Below, piece by piece: positions 25,375 to 33,528 of a stretch of DNA of 33,528 nt. Positions within the stretch are counted from its first letter, which is position 1. Each line of letters opens with the position of its first letter. The stretch covers positions 1 through 33,528 of the forward strand of contig JANTGG010000019.1 in assembly GCA_024763035.1 (NCBI GenBank), given 5' to 3'. Both the position numbers and the translations under genes were made by a program. The notes under the pieces are model-generated. The model made no database searches, had not been told where the DNA came from, and was given only the letters and a program-made list of their open reading frames with translations. The stretch is from Desulfocapsa sp. (GTDB lineage: Bacteria > Desulfobacterota > Desulfobulbia > Desulfobulbales > Desulfocapsaceae).

Positions 25375-26127
25375 TCAACTGAAAAAAGATGCCTTGAAAT
25401 ATTCGCTGTTCATCCGGGCAATATTTCGGATGGAGATACCTTTGGGACAGACCGTCTCACATTCCCGTTCGTTGGTGCAGTTGCCGAATCCTTCATTATC
25501 CATGGCAGCAACCATGGAAAGAGCACGTTCTTTTCGTTCCTGCTGCCCCTGGGGCAACAGGCTCAGTTGTGCAATTTTAGCACCGGTAAAGAGCATAGCA
25601 GCACCGTTAGGACAACTGGCGACACAGGCACCGCAACCAATGCAGGCGGCGGCGTCCATGGCAAGTTCTGCGGTGGTCGATGGAACAGGGATAGCATTTG
25701 CATCGGGCGTACCACCGGTATTAACGGAAACATAACCGCCTGCCTGGATAATACGGTCAAAGCCGCTGCGGTCAACCATCAGGTCTTTTATAGGAAGAAA
25801 GACCCTGGAACGGAATGGTTCGATGACGATGGTATCACCACTCTTGAAATGACGCATATGCAGTTGACAAAGTGTGGTCTCAGGTTCCGGACCGTGGGCA
25901 ATGCCGTTTACAACAGCTCCGCACATACCGCAGATTCCTTCACGGCAGTCATGGTCGAAGGCAACCGGATCTTTCCCTTCACGGGTAAGCTGCTCATTTA
26001 AGACATCAAGCATCTCCAGAAAAGACATATCCGTTGAGATCCTTTGCAGGCTGTATGTTTCAAACACACCGGAGGCGAGGGAGTCTTTCTGCCGCCAAAT
26101 TTCCAGACTGATATCAATTTCACTCAT
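25375..26127 (-). CDS. frdB: Fumarate reductase/succinate dehydrogenase iron-sulfur subunit
   Basis: Carries electrons between the FrdA flavin and the quinone site in FrdC. Cluster motifs appear in order: [2Fe-2S] in [13 protein letters not shown] with a further cysteine in TTLCQLHM, [4Fe-4S] in [13 protein letters not shown], and [3Fe-4S] in [17 protein letters not shown]. The 250-residue size and the order C-A-B match type-B, menaquinone-linked complexes such as those of epsilonproteobacteria and Bacteroidetes. It is separated from frdA by ~100 bp filled by a heptamer repeat, unusually wide for this operon. Direction of reaction cannot be told from sequence, so the symbol frdB rather than sdhB is a convention. 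Confidence 0.92.
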   Translation of the reverse strand: MSEIDISLEIWRQKDSLASGVFETYSLQRISTDMSFLEMLDVLNEQLTREGKDPVAFDHDCREGICGMCGAVVNGIAHGPEPETTLCQLHMRHFKSGDTIVIEPFRSRVFLPIKDLMVDRSGFDRIIQAGGYVSVNTGGTPDANAIPVPSTTAELAMDAAACIGCGACVASCPNGAAMLFTGAKIAQLSLLPQGQQERKERALSMVAAMDNEGFGNCTNERECETVCPKGISIRNIARMNSEYFKASFFS

Positions 26128-26157
26128 AGTACAATAAAACCCCGGTAAAAAATTTCA

Positions 26158-26230
26158 TCCAAAACCCAAAACCAAAAACCCAACACCCAAAACCTAAAAC
26201 CTAAAACCTAAAACCTAATACCCAATACCC
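26158..26230 (-). repeat. Telomere-like heptamer repeat between frdA and frdB
   Basis: Read on the coding (minus) strand, this 73-bp tract consists of units such as TTTTAGG, TTTTGGG and GTTGGG. Four exact copies of AGGTTTT (AAAACCT on +) lie at 26189-26216, flanked by degenerate copies. The mRNA would be G-rich with at least eight GG/GGG runs, able in principle to form two-tier G-quadruplexes. It fills most of the frdA-frdB gap. Confidence 0.85.
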
Positions 26231-28159
26231 TTATTTATAACTACGCTGACTGGGCACAATATCCTCAAAGACAAGGGGTTCCTTATGCAGTGCAGGAGGA
26301 ACCCCAGCTCCTTTATGTTCCCAGACAGACACATAGCTGAAGTTTTCATCATCACGTTTTGCTTCATTTTCAGCAGTTTGACTTTCTTCGCGCAGGTGGC
26401 AGCCGCAGGATTCTGCACGGTCAAGGGCGTCATGGATCATAATTTCTGCAAATTCAAGAAAATCGGCAACCCGCCCGGCACGTTCCAGCGATTGATTGAG
26501 CTCCTTGCCGGAACCGGGAATATAGACATCGTTCCAGAACTTCTTTTGAATTGCCGGAAGTTTTGCAAGGGCCAGTTCTAATCCCTGTTTATTCCGTGCC
26601 ATTCCGCAGTGGTCCCAGAGTAATAATCCCAGCTCTTTATGTATTTCGTCTACGGTGACCTTTCCTGCAGGACCGTTTTTACTGCTGCGAAGAAGCTTTT
26701 CAATCCTGTCATCCACACCGTTAAGAGCTTTTGTAAATTCCGGCTTGTCTGCTGCAACATGACCAAGGGAAGTCGAACCTAGATAATTGGCTACTGCCGT
26801 ACCAATAATAAAATAGCCGTCGGCAAGCCCCTGCATAAGGGCACTGGCTCCCAGGCGGTTTGCGCCATGGTCGGAAAAATTACATTCACCAACGGCAAAA
26901 AGACCGGGAATAGTGGTCATCAGATTGTAATCAACCCATAGCCCGCCCATGGTATAATGGACAGCAGGATAGATCATCATCGGTTCATGGAGCGGGTTAC
27001 TGTCGGTAATTTTCTCATACATCTGAAAAAGATTGCCGTATTTCTTCAGGATGCTTGCCTCTCCGTCACGTTTGATGGCTTCAGCAAAATCAAGATAAAC
27101 AGCAAGCTGCGTGTTACCCACGCCTTTTCCGGCATCGCACTGTTCTTTTGCATTGCGTGAGGCCACATCCCGGGGCACAAGATTTCCAAAGCTGGGATAT
27201 TTGTTTTCCAGGTAATAATCGCGATCTTCTTCGGGGATGGAGGCAGGCGGTCTGCTGTCGCCGGGTTTCTTCGGCACCCATACCCTGCCGTCATTACGCA
27301 GCGATTCACTCATCAGGGTAAGTTTGGACTGATAATCACCATGCACCGGAATACAGGTTGGATGAATCTGCACAAAACAGGGATTGGCAAAGCCGGCTCC
27401 CTTTTTATGGGCTCTCCAGGCGGCAGTTACATTGGATGCCATGGCATTGGTGGAAAGAAAATACGCATTCCCGTAGCCTCCGGTGGCTAGAATCACCGCA
27501 TCAGCAGCGTGTTTTTCTAGTTTCCCGGTGATGATGTCGCGGGTGATGATTCCCCTTGCTTTGCCGCCCACAAGGACTATATCCATCATCTCCTTTCTGG
27601 TATGCATGCTTACTTTCTTTGCCTTAATCTGTCGTGACAGCGCAGAATAGGCACCAAGGAGCAACTGCTGTCCTGTCTGACCTCTGGCGTAAAAGGTTCG
27701 TGAAACCTGTGCTCCGCCAAAAGAGCGATTGGCCAGCGTTCCGCCGTATTCACGGGCAAAGGGAACACCCTGGGCTACACACTGATCGATAATGGAGTTA
27801 GAGACCTGGGCGAGTCGGTAGACATTTGCTTCCCGGGAGCGAAAATCGCCGCCTTTGATGGTATCGTAAAAGAGACGTCGGATGGAATCGCCGTCATTCT
27901 GATAGTTTTTTGCGGCGTTAATCCCGCCCTGTGCAGCAATGGAATGGGCACGGCGTGGACTGTCCTGAATGCAGAAGGAATCAATATTATAGCCCTGCTC
28001 TGCCAGGGTGGCAGCGGCGGATGCCCCGGCGAGTCCTGTTCCAACGATAATAATCTTATATTTCCTGCGATTTGCCGGGTTGACAAGTTTTGAGGAAAAA
28101 CGATGATTGTCCCATTTTTCAGCGAGAGGGCCTTCCGGGACAGCGGAGTTCAGTTCCAT
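26231..28159 (-). CDS. frdA: Fumarate reductase/succinate dehydrogenase flavoprotein subunit
   Basis: Catalytic subunit interconverting succinate and fumarate. The FAD-binding [17 protein letters not shown] begins near residue 40; the histidine that binds FAD covalently is H72 in [11 protein letters not shown]. The active site region shows HPTCIPVHG and later [17 protein letters not shown]. At 642 residues with an N-terminal extension before the Rossmann motif, it is the long type-B form. AAAAGG lies 7-8 nt before ATG 28159. It follows frdC by 27 nt. The enzyme would work on the inner membrane with menaquinone, matching the menaquinone genes at the start of the window. Confidence 0.94.
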   Translation of the reverse strand: MELNSAVPEGPLAEKWDNHRFSSKLVNPANRRKYKIIIVGTGLAGASAAATLAEQGYNIDSFCIQDSPRRAHSIAAQGGINAAKNYQNDGDSIRRLFYDTIKGGDFRSREANVYRLAQVSNSIIDQCVAQGVPFAREYGGTLANRSFGGAQVSRTFYARGQTGQQLLLGAYSALSRQIKAKKVSMHTRKEMMDIVLVGGKARGIITRDIITGKLEKHAADAVILATGGYGNAYFLSTNAMASNVTAAWRAHKKGAGFANPCFVQIHPTCIPVHGDYQSKLTLMSESLRNDGRVWVPKKPGDSRPPASIPEEDRDYYLENKYPSFGNLVPRDVASRNAKEQCDAGKGVGNTQLAVYLDFAEAIKRDGEASILKKYGNLFQMYEKITDSNPLHEPMMIYPAVHYTMGGLWVDYNLMTTIPGLFAVGECNFSDHGANRLGASALMQGLADGYFIIGTAVANYLGSTSLGHVAADKPEFTKALNGVDDRIEKLLRSSKNGPAGKVTVDEIHKELGLLLWDHCGMARNKQGLELALAKLPAIQKKFWNDVYIPGSGKELNQSLERAGRVADFLEFAEIMIHDALDRAESCGCHLREESQTAENEAKRDDENFSYVSVWEHKGAGVPPALHKEPLVFEDIVPSQRSYK

Positions 28160-28186
28160 AGGTGTACCTTTTAGTAAAGAAGGGGC

Positions 28187-28825
28187 TCAGTTGCCGCTCC
28201 CGAAGAGAAAGAGGAATGGAATTGCACCAAAAAGAAGGAGAAAAAAGAGTGGGACGGCGTAGGTTATTTTATGGATAATCCAGGTATATCGAGGGTGGTT
28301 GACACCAAAGGTCTGCAGCATTGACCATAATCCATGACTTATATGGAGGGCGAGAACAACAAATGCGACAATGTAGAACATGGAAAGAACAAACGAGGAA
28401 AACATGGTGCTGACTGTGTGTGCTATAACGCCATGATCACCAAAGGAGACGGCAGCAGTGTGGATAACTGCAAAAAGAAGTATAAACAGACCGCTATAGA
28501 TCATGGTGCGTGAAGCTATGGAATTTTTGAAGGCTCGTTTATGCACTTTGTATTTTTGTGGTCGTGCCTTACGGTTTTGCAGGAAAAGCAGAATGCCTGT
28601 GATGATATGGATGGCAAAAACAGCAAAGAGTCCTTTACTGAACAGGGAGACGATCAGGGGGTGACTGTGCAGTTGGTCAGCGTAGGACTGGAAGAGGGAC
28701 GTGGAATAGAAGAGAGTCGCATTCCCGGCGGCATGACTGAATAAAAAGAAGATCAGGCAAAGTCCTGTGCATGCCATAACCCATTTTTTGCCGATGGATG
28801 ATTTGAGAAAAATTATAGGCCACAT
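28187..28825 (-). CDS. frdC: Fumarate reductase/succinate dehydrogenase cytochrome b subunit (type B)
   Basis: Single membrane anchor of 212 residues with five predicted helices. Four histidines placed to bind two b-hemes are H31 (FSHAAGN), H73 (AIHIITG), H122 (VIHTAAV) and H161 (LALHISHG), the pattern of Wolinella FrdC. The N-terminal SSIGKKWVMACTGL is typical of the family. A diheme type-B anchor implies electron transfer across the membrane to or from menaquinone. It is the first gene of the minus-strand operon. ATG 28825 has only a weak TGGA upstream. Its promoter should lie in the 285-bp gap shared with the divergent phosphatase gene. Confidence 0.92.
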   Translation of the reverse strand: MWPIIFLKSSIGKKWVMACTGLCLIFFLFSHAAGNATLFYSTSLFQSYADQLHSHPLIVSLFSKGLFAVFAIHIITGILLFLQNRKARPQKYKVHKRAFKNSIASRTMIYSGLFILLFAVIHTAAVSFGDHGVIAHTVSTMFSSFVLSMFYIVAFVVLALHISHGLWSMLQTFGVNHPRYTWIIHKITYAVPLFFLLLFGAIPFLFLFGSGN

Positions 28826-28912
28826 AGTAATTTATCCAGGTTGGTTGACTGTCATGTTTGCAAGTCATAACTGTAAGATAAAATCGCGAAAAAAAACAGC
28901 GTTGATTTACAG

Positions 28913-28941
28913 TTGTTCGATATTTTTTCTGATGCTATGTT
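28913..28941 (+). promoter_or_regulatory. Candidate promoter in the frdC/gph divergent gap
   Basis: TTGTTC and TATGTT are spaced by 17 nt, pointing to the phosphatase gene. A second option, TTGACT at 28841, has a poorer -10. I could not identify a clear minus-strand promoter for frdC. Confidence 0.3.
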
Positions 28942-28970
28942 GCGATCTGCAAATCAGGAGACCATTACTA

Positions 28971-29075
28971 CCAGTGATAAACGCTAACACCGGTGATGAA
29001 CGGTAAGTCGGCATAAGTACCTTATTAGAAATTTTCTTGCGAAAAAAACAAGAAAATTATCTGTAAGGTTCTAAT
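28971..29075 (+). repeat. Imperfect direct repeats and hairpin upstream of gph
   Basis: Two 17-nt direct repeats (28971-28987 and 28990-29006; 14 of 17 identical, consensus CCRGTGATRAACGSTAA) are 2 nt apart, with a partial third copy near 29078. They are followed by a hairpin with arms AATTTTCTTG (29030-29039) and CAAGAAAATT (29049-29058). ATTAGAA/TTCTAAT (29024-29030, 29069-29075) and ACCTTA/TAAGGT (29019-29024, 29064-29069) give alternative outer pairings. These could be operator sites plus a leader structure. Confidence 0.55.
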
Positions 29076-29110
29076 AGCGGTGATGACCAACAAAGGCAAG
29101 GTGACAAAAG

Positions 29111-29764
29111 ATGACATGGAAAGGGGTAATTTTTGATCTTGATGGAACACTTCTCGATACCTTAAGGGATCTGGCTGAAGCTGCCAATACGGCACTGGCT
29201 TTCTTTGATTATCCTGTCCATAATCAGGACGAATATCGATATTTTGTGGGGGAGGGATTGAAAACTCTGACCCGGCGAATTCTTCCCGATTCCGTTTCCG
29301 ATGAGAATGATATACTCCTCTATATGAAAAAATTCGAGGAAGTGTATAAGCAAAACTGGAACAAACACTCAGCCCCTTATCCGGGGATTCCTGAAATGCT
29401 TGCAGATCTCAAAGAAAATGGTATGCAGCTTGCTGTGCTGTCTAATAAACCACATGAATTTACAAAAATCTGTGTGCATGAATTTTTTCCTGAAAATACC
29501 TTTTCTTATGTGTATGGACAGAGGGATGGTGTGCCAAAAAAACCGGATCCCGCCGGGGCCGTTGAACTTGCCCGGCGGTTGGGGATTGATCGTGAAGAAA
29601 TTTTATATGTAGGGGATACCGCAACAGATATGCAGACCGGAAACAGTGCCGGAATGAAGACAATAGGAGTGCTCTGGGGATTTCGTAATCGCCGGGAGCT
29701 TGAAGAAAACAATGCCTGGAAAATTGTAACTCACCCGGAGGAAATAGTACGTTATGCCGCTTAG
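29111..29764 (+). CDS. gph: HAD-family phosphatase, phosphoglycolate phosphatase-like
   Basis: Cytoplasmic HAD hydrolase of 217 residues. Motif I DLDGTLLDT supplies nucleophile D9 and acid D11, motif II is in VLSNKPH, motif III includes the lysine of KKPDPAG, and motif IV is GDTATDMQTG. The cap inserted after motif I is the small helical type of the Gph/PGMB group. Detoxification of 2-phosphoglycolate is the family's best-known role, but the substrate range is wide and the gph name is provisional. ATG 29111 has AAGG 9 nt upstream. Its end overlaps the DUF445 gene by 11 bp, so the two are co-translated. Confidence 0.85.
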   Translation: MTWKGVIFDLDGTLLDTLRDLAEAANTALAFFDYPVHNQDEYRYFVGEGLKTLTRRILPDSVSDENDILLYMKKFEEVYKQNWNKHSAPYPGIPEMLADLKENGMQLAVLSNKPHEFTKICVHEFFPENTFSYVYGQRDGVPKKPDPAGAVELARRLGIDREEILYVGDTATDMQTGNSAGMKTIGVLWGFRNRRELEENNAWKIVTHPEEIVRYAA

Positions 29765-31364
29765 TCCTGACACCGTACAGATTTTACATTACGCAGCTCC
29801 GCCCGCCCTTGGTGCCTTTATCGGCTACCTGACAAATAAGGTGGCGATCAAGATGCTGTTTCGCCCCCTGGAGGCAAAGTATATTTCAGGCGTTCGTGTA
29901 CCCATGACACCTGGTGTTATCCCGTCCAAACGCCGTGAACTTGCCGCAAATATCGGGGAAATGGTTGGCAGTCATCTGCTTACAAGTACTGAAATCGGCA
30001 ACGCCCTGGAAAAGGAGAGCTTCCAGAAGACCCTGTACGCACTTATCGAAGAACGAGGTGAAAAACTGCTGCAAAAAGATCTTGAATCGGTTCGACACAT
30101 TATCCCTGATTCCTACCAGAGCTACTATCAAGTTGGTGTGCAGGCAATATCCTATCAGGCACAGCAGTCTATTCACGCGTTTATAGAATCGGAAAACTTC
30201 CAAACCATCCTTGAAGAGACCATTGATACACAGTTTCAGCGAATTCTGGAAACAGATTTGCAGACTTTTCTGCCTGGGGAGGATCGTGAATCTGCTTACG
30301 CTTTTATCGAAAAGAGTGTCGGCAGAATGCTTGCAAGCCCGGCCATGGATGAATGGGTGGAAGGTTTTGTCCGGCAGAAGGTCTATGGCAGTCTACAGCA
30401 GAAAAAATCTCCTGCAGATATCCTGCCCCATTCACTTCAGGAACTCTTGATTGCAAGTATAGAAAAACAGACCCCCAAGCTTCTGGAAAAACTTGCCGCT
30501 ATCATTTCAGAGCCGGAAATCAGAGATCGTATTGTTGTCGGTGTCCGGATGGGGGTTGAATCATTTGTAGAGGGTCTGGGACCGATGGCTGCGCTTGCCA
30601 GTGGCTTCCTCACTCCGGAAGTGGTTGAAGGGAAGGTTCGTGAGTATCTTGAGGAAAAAGAAGAGGAAATCGTAAGCTGGCTGCAAAATGATGAGGTACA
30701 GATACGCGTTTGCGCAACACTGCGGGAACGAAGCGACGCATTCCTGCAGACTCCTGTTGTTGATATGATGGGAGAGGATCACACTGACACCGTGGAGACA
30801 TTTTGCACCCATCTGAGCAGTCAGTTGACTGCACTTCTGCAGGAACCGGAAACAACGGCAGCCTTTTCCTCCATGATTAAAGAAAATATAGAGACTCATA
30901 TAGAAGGCGGGCAGCTGCCGCTTGGTGAAATTCTTTTTGATCTGCTGGGTGATGAGGGAATTGAGCGTGGGAAAACCTGGCTGAAAACCGAAGCTTTTTC
31001 TGTTTTACGTTCTGAAAAGAGTAAAAAAACATTGAATAGTATGGTTGAGAGCCTTCTGGAAAACCTGCTCAACCATCGGGTTGGCAAATTAGGACGACTG
31101 ATTCCCGGCGGTGTGCGGCATGGAATTTATGATTCCATGCGTAAAATGTCGTCTGCCATGCTCGCAGTTGAAGTCCCAGGTCTTGTAGATTCCTTAAATA
31201 TTCAGAAAATCGTCCAGGATAAGGTGAACTCCCTCGATCTGATGCGTCTGGAACGGCTGCTGCTTTCCATCATGGAAGAGCAGTTTAAATATATCAACCT
31301 TTTTGGAGCATTACTCGGCTTTTTGATCGGCTGCCTGAATTTGTTTTTTATGGGTGTTGGATGA
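29754..31364 (+). CDS. DUF445 family membrane protein
   Basis: The 536-residue protein has membrane segments only at its ends: PPALGAFIGYLTNKVAIKMLF near the N-terminus (read as PPALGAFIGYLTNK and VAIKMLF) and INLFGALLGFLIGCLNLFFMG at the C-terminus, separated by ~450 mostly helical, acidic residues. The early motif YLTNKVAIKMLFRP followed by PGVIPSKRRELA is characteristic of DUF445 (YheB-like) proteins. Function is not established; the long middle could form a rod or coiled structure in cytoplasm or periplasm. ATG 29754 lies inside the end of gph, with GGAGG 12 nt upstream. The pairing with gph is tight and may be meaningful. Confidence 0.85.
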   Translation: MPLSPDTVQILHYAAPPALGAFIGYLTNKVAIKMLFRPLEAKYISGVRVPMTPGVIPSKRRELAANIGEMVGSHLLTSTEIGNALEKESFQKTLYALIEERGEKLLQKDLESVRHIIPDSYQSYYQVGVQAISYQAQQSIHAFIESENFQTILEETIDTQFQRILETDLQTFLPGEDRESAYAFIEKSVGRMLASPAMDEWVEGFVRQKVYGSLQQKKSPADILPHSLQELLIASIEKQTPKLLEKLAAIISEPEIRDRIVVGVRMGVESFVEGLGPMAALASGFLTPEVVEGKVREYLEEKEEEIVSWLQNDEVQIRVCATLRERSDAFLQTPVVDMMGEDHTDTVETFCTHLSSQLTALLQEPETTAAFSSMIKENIETHIEGGQLPLGEILFDLLGDEGIERGKTWLKTEAFSVLRSEKSKKTLNSMVESLLENLLNHRVGKLGRLIPGGVRHGIYDSMRKMSSAMLAVEVPGLVDSLNIQKIVQDKVNSLDLMRLERLLLSIMEEQFKYINLFGALLGFLIGCLNLFFMGVG

Positions 31365-31711
31365 CTTTGGAAGTTACGTGGGTTTAAAAAGTTACTGACT
31401 TACATATTTTCCCCCCATTCAGGGGGGCTTCAGTAAACTTCATAATTTTCGGATTTCCGGTTATACCGGGATAGAATTTTTGCCAGGGCCGTTGTCCACC
31501 AACAAGGATAAACCAATTTCCCATCTTTTGAGTGGTGATGTATGCAAACCCTGCTTGACGAAACCAAGATGCTTCCCTGCTTCTTTCTTTTGTATACCCA
31601 ATACTATTCACAATTCGCCACCTACGCTGGACAATAGTATCACATTTATGTATTATGTAAAATACAGTATTCCTTTTTTTAGTCTACTTTATTATACAAT
31701 AAGGATAAGTG
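31365..31711. other. Intergenic stretch with hairpin and a doubtful minus-strand ORF
   Basis: It holds a perfect CCCCCC-ATTCA-GGGGGG hairpin (31411-31427) soon after the DUF445 gene, without a following U-tract. A minus-strand frame 31611-31384 (75 residues, GTG start, GGTGG upstream) has no recognised motif; its aromatic-rich middle (WFRQAGFAYITTQKMGNWF) could be a remnant. The last 50 bp are AT-rich and probably hold the promoter of the ATPase gene. Confidence 0.4.
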
Positions 31712-32929
31712 ATGCGTGATTTAAGTGAATTGTTCAGCCTTCAAAATCTTCTCTTCAAACATACCACCGACAAACCGGTACGGTTTTTATATGATAAAAT
31801 AGACTGGAGAAATCGTCTTGCGGGTATCGTCGGGGGACGTGGAACCGGCAAAACAACTCTACTGTTACAGCATTTAAAAAAAGAAAAAAAGGCCGGGCAA
31901 AATGTTCTCTATATTTCTGCTGATCATATCCGGGTGGAAGCCTTAGGTTTATATGAAATCGGTTCGTCGTTCTTCAAGACCGGCGGCAATATACTGGCGA
32001 TTGATGAGATCCATAAATATCACAACTGGGCACAGGAGATAAAAAATCTATATGATTCATTCCCCGATGCCTCACTTTTATTTTCAGGGAGTTCTGCTCT
32101 CCACCTTCAGCTTGGCAGGTCAGATTTATCGCGACGGGCTGTCTACTATACAATGCCGATTCTGTCCTTTCGAGAATATCTTCTCTTTAATGAGGGATAT
32201 AGTCATCCCGCCTGTTCTTTACGGGAAATACTTCAGAATCATATGGAGCTTGCAGAAGACATCCAACCCTCAAAAAAGATACTTGGCAGCTTTGCAGAAT
32301 ATCTGAAGACCGGTGCCTATCCTTTTTTTCTCGAAGGTCTTGAGGAATATAATGGAAAACTGGAGAATGTTATAGCAAAAGTACTTTATGAGGATATTCC
32401 TGCCACAGAGGGAATTCGTTTCAATGGGATCCCTGCTCTAAAAAAGATCCTCTTTGAAGTCGCAACTTCTCCTCCCTATGAGCTGAATATTGAAAAGATG
32501 TCAAGCCATCTGGGCATTGCCAGGACAACTGTTTACGCATACCTGGAACACCTTGAACAAGCCGGATTAATAATAAAAGTCATGCCGCTGGGTTCAGGCA
32601 GCAGGCTTACCAGAAAACCAGCAAAGCTTTTTATGGCCAACACTAATTTACTGCGAACAGTTGGCGGACCTTTACAACTGGAAGACCCTATCGGCACTGT
32701 GCGTGAGAATTTCTTTGTCAGTCAGCTTATCGGAACGAAGAAATATAATGTTCGGGCAGCTCCAAAAGGAGATTTTATAATCGATGAAGAATATCTGTTT
32801 GAAGTTGGCGGCAGGTCGAAATCACAGCATCAGATACAAGAATATCAAAATGGATTTATCGTAAAAGATGACATCGAAATGGGCCATAACAATATCATCC
32901 CGCTGTGGATGTTTGGTTTTCTGTACTGA
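31712..32929 (+). CDS. AAA ATPase with DUF4143-type C-terminal domain
   Basis: The 405-residue protein belongs to the ATPase group found as scattered single genes in bacteria and archaea. Walker A is GGRGTGKTT near residue 41, Walker B is ILAIDEIHKY near 94, and sensor-1-like LLFSGSSALHL follows. The middle contains a winged-helix-like segment (KMSSHLGIARTTVYAYLEHLEQAGLI). The C-terminal part, with ENFFVSQL and a later FEVGGRSKS, resembles the DUF4143/PD-(D/E)xK-like domain. Cellular role is unknown; such genes are often horizontally transferred. ATG 31712 has AAGGA 6 nt upstream, making the GTG three bases earlier unlikely. No partner gene adjoins. Confidence 0.82.
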   Translation: MRDLSELFSLQNLLFKHTTDKPVRFLYDKIDWRNRLAGIVGGRGTGKTTLLLQHLKKEKKAGQNVLYISADHIRVEALGLYEIGSSFFKTGGNILAIDEIHKYHNWAQEIKNLYDSFPDASLLFSGSSALHLQLGRSDLSRRAVYYTMPILSFREYLLFNEGYSHPACSLREILQNHMELAEDIQPSKKILGSFAEYLKTGAYPFFLEGLEEYNGKLENVIAKVLYEDIPATEGIRFNGIPALKKILFEVATSPPYELNIEKMSSHLGIARTTVYAYLEHLEQAGLIIKVMPLGSGSRLTRKPAKLFMANTNLLRTVGGPLQLEDPIGTVRENFFVSQLIGTKKYNVRAAPKGDFIIDEEYLFEVGGRSKSQHQIQEYQNGFIVKDDIEMGHNNIIPLWMFGFLY

Positions 32930-33258
32930 AATATGAACTCAAGCAAAACTGACGTGATATAAATGTTGCTGTTTTAAGCGGAGGATTTATGCGGGAATAT
33001 ATTAGATATTTGACTGCACTACTAGAAGCAAAATCTAAATCCTGAGACTGGAACTATCGATACTACCTTATCAGGAAGAATCTTAACCTATCCATACCAT
33101 ACACCCTTTAACCTTGCCAGAGCGAAACTCTTAAATTCTTCCTTGTAAATATCATCGTACAAGCAAGCAACCACTTGCAGTTCTGATATGTATTAAACCG
33201 CATAATTTCATACTCTGTATTGGTTGCAAACTGCATGGACACTATTGCGACCATTTTT
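32930..33258. other. Spacer with fragmentary coding-like sequence
   Basis: No intact gene was found. A + strand 18-codon ORF (32989-33045) has a good GGAGG just upstream but stops at once. Another + frame is open from 33026 to 33148 without a start. The minus strand carries the frameshifted frame listed separately. Together this suggests decayed genes rather than a designed regulatory region. Confidence 0.35.
33088..33236 (-). pseudogene. Possible frameshifted small gene remnant
   Basis: From ATG 33236 the minus strand reads MQFATNTEYEIMRFNTYQ. Shifting the frame near 33183 continues as LQVVACLYDDIYKEEFKSF and ALARLKGVWYG before a stop, about 49 residues in all. Composition is protein-like in both parts, but no family is recognised and no ribosome-binding site is clear. 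The + strand is also partly open across the same bases, so this could be chance. Confidence 0.22.
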
Positions 33259-33259
33259 C

Positions 33260-33302
33260 TTGTTCTCTTTTGCCATGGTTGTTATAATGACTATAATAAC
33301 AA
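33260..33302 (+). promoter_or_regulatory. Antitoxin promoter and palindromic operator
   Basis: Two overlapping promoters fit: TTGTTC (33260) with TATAAT (33283), 17-nt spacing, and TTGCCA (33270) with TATAAT (33292), 16-nt spacing. Perfect 7-bp arms TTGTTAT and ATAACAA (33279-33285, 33296-33302) flank 10 nt and cover both -10 boxes. This is where a Phd-type antitoxin would be expected to bind its own promoter. Confidence 0.65.
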
Positions 33303-33314
33303 AGGAGAAATGCC

Positions 33315-33528
33315 ATGACTGAAATCAACGCTTACATGCCGATCACCAAAGCCAAAACCCAGCTGCTGGATATGGTCCGGTCATTGAAAACCAAAAATGA
33401 TACTATTGCCATTACCAAGAATGGTGTACCTGAGGCTGTGCTCATTAGTATGGAGGCTTATGAAAACCTCATGGAGACAGTCGAAATTCTGGCAGACCAA
33501 GGTGCTATGGCTATTCTGAAAGCTTCAG
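33315..33528 (+). CDS. Phd/YefM-family antitoxin (3' end outside window)
   Basis: The first 71 residues are seen. ATG 33315 follows AAAGGAG with 7 nt spacing; the ATG at 33310 reads into a stop at once. The N-terminal half, INAYMPITKAKTQLLDMV followed by DTIAITKNGVPEAVLISMEAYENL, is the Phd/YefM DNA-binding fold with its typical NGxPxAVLxSxxxYExL pattern. Such proteins repress their own operon and neutralise a RelE/ParE- or Doc-type toxin usually encoded next. The toxin gene would lie beyond the window and cannot be confirmed. Confidence 0.88.
   Translation, partial: MTEINAYMPITKAKTQLLDMVRSLKTKNDTIAITKNGVPEAVLISMEAYENLMETVEILADQGAMAILKAS

Noticed and set aside
26158-26230. CRISPR-like array
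   Set aside because: Units are only seven bases with no unique spacers; it is a simple tandem repeat.
31384-31611. 75-residue minus-strand ORF as a real gene
   Set aside because: It has a GTG start and weak ribosome-binding site but no recognisable motif; its end runs through a C6/G6 hairpin. Kept only as a note in the spacer entry.

Overview
The window looks like chromosomal DNA of an anaerobic, respiring Gram-negative bacterium, most likely Desulfobacterota and probably the Desulfobulbales/Desulfocapsa-like group. That assignment is an inference from gene content: futalosine-route menaquinone synthesis, a quinone-linked type-B fumarate reductase/succinate dehydrogenase, a Ni-Fe-S carbon monoxide dehydrogenase, a small diheme cytochrome c and a probable selenocysteine-containing Dsb protein. 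No rRNA or taxonomic marker lies in the window. Coding density is high, and most of the window is housekeeping DNA. Only the last ~2 kb looks accessory.

Layout. (1) 1-6555, + strand: a tight menaquinone operon, mqnE (5' end cut by the window) - mqnC - mqnX - mqnA - ubiX-like - mqnP - a secreted DUF3108 protein. (2) 6703-8311: adk, a strong intrinsic terminator, purC. (3) 8418-10825, - strand: a hybrid sensor kinase preceded by tRNA-Leu(UAA), whose terminator hairpin abuts the kinase leader. (4) 10971-11966: a 2-TM potassium channel with an RCK domain. (5) 12033-15083, - strand: an operon of a DsbA-like protein whose active site reads Sec-Pro-His-Cys across an in-frame UGA, phoH, and an in-frame ybeY-pdxJ fusion. 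(6) 15084-15584: about 500 bp without a gene but rich in hairpins, including a ~120-bp imperfect palindrome just before tRNA-Leu(UAG). (7) 15715-21496: the protein quality-control block tig - clpP - clpX - lon, followed by tRNA-Val(UAC), tRNA-Asp(GUC) and a terminator. (8) 22048-23922: a solitary cooS. (9) 24033-28825, - strand: frdC - frdA - frdB - geranylgeranyl-reductase-family flavoprotein - diheme cytochrome. A telomere-like heptamer repeat separates frdA and frdB. (10) 29111-31364: a gph-like HAD phosphatase overlapping a DUF445 membrane protein. (11) 31365-33528: an AAA/DUF4143 ATPase, a decayed-looking spacer and a Phd-type antitoxin cut by the window end.

How the genes fit together. 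The first block makes the menaquinone nucleus, and FrdCAB would use it as electron carrier. The reductase and cytochrome behind frdB are plausible quinone-modifying and electron-transfer partners. CooS would feed electrons from CO into an unidentified acceptor, since no cooF, cooC or acs gene is adjacent. The most unusual observations are the probable selenoprotein, which a standard gene call would split into two ORFs, the YbeY-PdxJ fusion with a preserved internal start, and the structured spacer before tRNA-Leu(UAG). I found no CRISPR array, complete insertion sequence or obvious defence island.
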